A stretch of 64,000 nucleotides of DNA from Lota lota (taxonomy: Eukaryota; Chordata; Actinopteri; Gadiformes; Lotidae). The position numbers and the translations under genes were made by a program. The notes under the pieces were generated by a model that was not told the DNA's origin, searched no databases, and saw only the letters and a list, made by a program, of their open reading frames with translations. Position 1 is the first letter of the stretch; every line of letters starts with the position of its first letter. This document shows positions 60,587-64,000 of this stretch, one piece after another. The stretch is taken from positions 201,501 through 265,500 of the forward strand of contig JACYXH010000742.1 of assembly GCA_026745465.1 (NCBI GenBank), given 5' to 3'.

Positions 60587-60618
60587 TGGTGGGGGGGGGG
60601 GGGGGGGGGGGGGGGGGG
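60545..60618 (+). repeat. TG microsatellite followed by 28 G
   Basis: (GT)n to about 60586, then GGTGGT and an uninterrupted run of 28 G (60591-60618). Confidence 0.95.
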
Positions 60619-60780
60619 AGCATGGCAGCACGTAGGAAGTTCTGTCCTGTTTGCTCGATTGTGCTTTCCTCTCAGGGTGAGCAAGTATCCTTTTTGTGTG
60701 TAAATATGTTTTTGTATTCAATATTGTATAATGTTATGAGTGTTTATTTTTACAATTCTACAGTAGTAGAAGTCGTTTTA
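60619..60780 (+). repeat. Dispersed repeat, copy 2 (GGCAGCACGTAGGAA)
   Basis: It matches 53533-53690, including TGTTTGCTCGATTGTGCTTTCC. Confidence 0.75.
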
Positions 60781-60827
60781 GAACGTCAATACGCTTACTA
60801 ATGTCGAGGTGTTCTCATTCCAACAGG

Positions 60828-60899
60828 TCCTCGTTAGTATAGTGGTCAGTATCCCCGCTTGTCACGTGGGATACCGGGGTTCAATTCCCTGACGGGTAG
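60828..60899 (+). tRNA. tRNA-Asp (GTC)
   Basis: Like 60037-60108. The acceptor has one mismatch (TCCTCGT against ACGGGTA) and the T stem one weak pair. Confidence 0.8.
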
Positions 60900-61030
60900 G
60901 GTTTAACATCAACCCACAGTCACCAATACAATCAAAGTTGAGTTATTTTAGGAGCAGTCGGTGTCCGTGAGCAAGAAGCGATCTTTGATTTCAATGACAA
61001 GTTTAACGAAATTCACCCAACGATCCACCC

Positions 61031-61258
61031 CGGTACACTTTCTATGATGTGTCTGCGTCTGTACCACTCTGACCACGCCCATACCACCCTGACCACGCCC
61101 ATACCACCCCCATCTGGTTGATGCAGGAAGTGAGCGCGCACAGAGTTTCGTTGAGAGAGCAATTGTTTGAATATTGTTCTCTTTGGTATTTCGTGTTTGT
61201 TTCGTTATACCGTTTAGTATTTCGCTTGTCTACCAGTGTGTGTGTATTTCCGTGTTGT

Positions 61259-61290
<32 letters not shown>

Positions 61291-61869
61291 ACAGCTTTTG
61301 CTGTTTGGTGGGGGGGGGGGTTTCGTTTGTTTGTAGGGAGAGGTGAATGTCGAGGAAGGACAGCGTGCCTGCTGAATTTGGAACAGAGAAAACGACGACG
61401 GACAAACGCAGTGAAGGAACGGAGAGAAGCATCGAGAAGGACAGACAAACTAGTGAACGAGATCGGAACGAACGACGTAACGCACGCGCACGGTGAGAGT
61501 AGAGGAAACGGTGAGGCACGGGGTGTTGTGAGAGAGATGGACGGGGAAGAACTGACGGTGGAGGGTGGAGGGTAAAGGAAGCGACGTCAATGATGGATGC
61601 ACTGAGGGAGGTTAAGAAAGTGTGTGGAGGTGTGATGATGGGGATGCAGAGTGAAAGGGGGGACAGGAGCTTCGAGATCACGATGAGAGACGAGATGGGC
61701 ACTTCGAGATTAATGGACTGGCATTCGAGTGAAAAGGAGCAATGGTGCACGCCAGAGACATTGTTAACGATGAGTTGGTGGTTTCCTTTTATTAACTTGT
61801 ATGGTATCGGTGTGTATTATGTTATTTATTTGCACTATTTTATTAAAACTATTGTTGTTTGGTTTTCAG
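61031..61869 (+). other. Repeat insertion with poly-C/poly-G hairpin; no gene recognised
   Basis: A 30-C run (61260-61289) and an 11-G run (61310-61320) flank a small inverted pair ACAGC/GCTGT. 61381-61520 recurs reversed at 20124-20268. A 94-codon frame at 61590-61874 has no domain I know. TACCACCCTGACCACGCCCA repeats near 61062-61108. Confidence 0.5.
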
Positions 61870-62061
61870 TTTGATAAAGCGCAGTTCGGTGGGACTTTGT
61901 CTGCTGCAGCCAGGCCTAATCTAAACGTGACTAGGAAGCCTGTTGAGGTGATACATGTAGCTATAGCTGTGCCTGGTGTCTAAGAACACCGCCATCAAGC
62001 AATACACTATCCTTGTTTTATCAATTGACTTCATCAGGTACGTTTCCCCCCTCTCTCACAG

Positions 62062-64000
62062 CGTCCCTCCAGCCCTGCCACTACCCCAGCTGGGAGAAGC
62101 ATTCCATCCGCTACCACACCTCGAGCGACTTCCAGTCCCAGATATATCAGGCCCATCTCCCCTTTCTCTCTGCCCCCATCCAGCCCTGCTGTGTCATCTG
62201 TCAGGACCGGCTCTTCCCATCTGGTTAGTGCAACTGTAATAACCTCTATACTGGTCTTACAAACTGTAGCATGTAGCGGATAAACGTTTTATTGTATTTT
62301 TCATTTCTTTTATGTAGGTTGCGTCAAATAGGAGTCTTGCTCCTCCTGGTCCCGTCCCTGCTCCTCCTGGTCCAGTCCCTACCCCCCCTTGTACTGCTTC
62401 ATTTCTGGGTCCGGCTCTAGATCACTTCTGGCTGCCGGAAAAAATGAAACAGACAATTCCCCAGCAAGTCCAGCGCTGGATTGCGTCCACGCTGTGGAGG
62501 AACCAGCGGCTGCGCCCGGACGTCAAGCTCTGGTATGAGCCACCGGTGCCAGCCCTGGTTTATAACCAGGCTCCATTACCAGAGCGGTTTTTCGCGCACC
62601 GGCTCCTGGTGTGGATGCCCTACCACCTGTGGAAGGTGAGGGTGTCCTGCCCAAAGTGTAAGAGGCAGCTCACCGGGGCCGGCATCCACAAGAGGGCACG
62701 GCGGGTGCTGGACGTGGACAGGTACTACCTGATGGTGACGGAGACCCTAAGGTGCAACTCCGCCGGTTGCATAACCAACTACCTGTCCACGAGCAAGACC
62801 ATCCTGGACCAGCTGAGCCTGCCTCTCCGTAGGGAGTTCCGCATCATCCTGACATGCAAGTGAGTTCTAGTCAACACATGAAAGCAAATATATTTAAATG
62901 TGTAGTGCAATTCATCCTGCCAAATAGCAATATTCGATTTTTACACTATATGTATAACATACTATAGAATATCTACATTCAATATACTATATATATATAA
63001 TTATAATAATAATGTAATTGGATACAAATATGCCCCGTGTCCACAAAGGTATGCGTGTGACATCCGCGTCGTCAGGATGCTACGGGAGAGGACCATCGGC
63101 AACAGCTCCACACGCCTGGCCAAACAGCTGCGGGAGAACCATGGCGAGCAGTGGCTGGAGCGTGCGGCCCGCTACCTGGAGGTGTGTGCCGACTTTGTGG
63201 ACAGGCCGAGTCTCTTCCCTGTGGTCTGTCAGGAGCCCCCCGAGCCTATGGCGGTCCCGACCAGCAGGTGGATCCTGGCCGTGTACGGGAAGGACTTGAT
63301 GAGCCGTATGGACCACATCAAGGCCAGCATCACCTCCACCTTTGGCTCCATTTTAAAAATGGATTCCACAAAGAAGGTAAAAAGGACATTCACAAACAAC
63401 ACATGTTAATATTTACTTTCTTATGATTCATGAATACTGTTTTATCATAACACCATATCCCAGCATTGTGAGCCGTTTAAGTAGCCATTAAATGGGTTTA
63501 GCGTGTGTGAATGCCTATTTTACGTTTATTCCTAAATGTATTTTTGGGTATATATTTTGTTTCTATTTAATCATATTCTAATTTATACTATTATTTTGAA
63601 AGCACTCTGAATTAATTTGTTGTGTATAATTCCAGATGACCAAAAAGCTGGCTGGAGCAGCCAAGGGGACCGCACTATGGGTGACCTCTGTCAGCAATGA
63701 GGTGGGGCAGGTCCTGATCAGCGTCCTGACGGCCCAGGAGGGACCTGGTCTGGACCGGATGGTGTCGGGTCTCATCAGGCGCTACAGCGAGGCGGGCGTG
63801 GCTCCCCCTCTGCTCCTCTATGTGGACTGTGGCTGCTGCGGGGAGGCGGTTAGGGAGACCAAGCTGAAGGCCAGGTTCAGTGGGTGGCCGGACCTCGTCA
63901 TCCGGCTGGACATCTGGCACTTCCTTCGGCGGCTCGCGGCTGGATGCACGACCGACGCCCACGCCCTGTACCCCGTCTTCATGGCCAAGCTCTCCGTCTG
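62062..64000 (+). CDS. Transposase-like gene, 3' exons, runs off the edge
   Basis: Exons in phase: 62062-62223 (Ser/Pro linker, RPSSPATTPAGRSIPSATTP), 62318-62859, 63049-63376 and from 63636 to the window end. A further exon at 61870 is possible but ends in a stop. 62318-62859 holds a cysteine pair VSCPKCKRQ and a later CNSAGC, likely a zinc ribbon, and begins with LDHFWLPEKMKQTIPQQVQ. 63049-63376 has YACDIRVVRMLRERTIGNSS. The last exon has LLYVDCGCCGE and DLVIRLDIWHFLRRLAAG. The two aspartates in YVDCG and RLDIWHF are where a DDE/RNase-H-like nuclease would keep catalytic acids (inference). It resembles a repeat-derived protein family I have seen in fish, perhaps the DUF6729 type, but I cannot confirm this. 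The window cuts it before any third acid or stop. Confidence 0.7.

Larger units (their letters stand above)
59416..61030. repeat. Second tRNA block (Leu, Gly, Asp units)
   Basis: Units begin GTGTCYGTGAGCAAGAAGCG at 59417, 60171 and 60957 and precede a Leu tRNA in the first two. TCGAGGTRTTCTCATTCYAACAGG precedes the Asp tRNAs at 60037 and 60828. A third copy of the Leu unit lies in the first block at about 53890. Confidence 0.85.

Noticed and set aside
61590..61874. 94-codon frame MMDALREVKK... as a gene
   Set aside because: It lies in a dispersed repeat, has no domain, and crosses a probable AG acceptor at 61868-61869.

Overview
The window is eukaryotic and almost certainly from a teleost fish. 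It contains a fish-type TRIM gene (RING, B-boxes, coiled coil, separate B30.2/SPRY exon), a fish NLR-C gene (FISNA-NACHT-LRR-B30.2), GT-AG introns, abundant CA/TG microsatellites, several transposon classes and a tandem tRNA cluster. I cannot name the species from sequence alone.

Layout. 1-4477: a Ty3/Gypsy element with one intact Gag-Pol frame of 1333 codons and its 3' LTR (the 5' LTR lies outside). 4696-13007: a TRIM coding exon broken by two related non-autonomous LTR retrotransposons in opposite orientation (A, 5137-8859, minus; B, 8873-13007, plus). Both carry one long Pro/Gln/Ser-rich tandem-repeat frame and no protease, reverse transcriptase or integrase. In B the ten bases starting two bases after the 5' LTR are the exact reverse complement of ten bases about 30 bp downstream of a TATA-like box inside the LTR, which is the layout of a self-priming element. 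13.3-28.5 kb: repeat-rich ground with B30.2 fragments, 45-bp and 88-bp minisatellites, a 2-kb imperfect palindrome, a LINE 3' end and a duplicated (TGTGTACTATG)n module.

28.5-30.6 kb (minus): an apparently intact two-exon TRIM gene (537 codons plus stop). 33.0-42.7 kb (plus): a ten-exon NLR gene whose reconstructed exons all join in phase (1128 codons), spoiled by one in-frame TAA at codon 86. Two MITE-like elements and a GA-rich minisatellite sit in its introns. The TRIM and NLR genes share the intron start before B30.2 and the same split codon. 44.3-48.3 kb: a hAT transposon with a full-length transposase frame, inserted in a 45-bp minisatellite. 48.3-50.7 kb: LINE and gag fragments and a truncated B30.2 exon.

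50.66-58.1 kb and 59.4-61.0 kb: a tRNA array with 14 well-formed genes (Lys, Thr, Gly, Ala, Ser, Leu, Asp) and many decayed copies in tandemly repeated units. 58.9-64.0 kb: a multi-exon gene for a cysteine-containing, transposase-like protein of a family I do not recognise with certainty. The second tRNA block lies between its early and late exons, and the gene runs off the right edge.

Taken together this looks like an immune-gene neighbourhood (TRIM, NLR, loose B30.2 exons) being reworked by transposons and tandem repeats. The most unusual item is the pair of repeat-ORF LTR elements with the self-priming signature.
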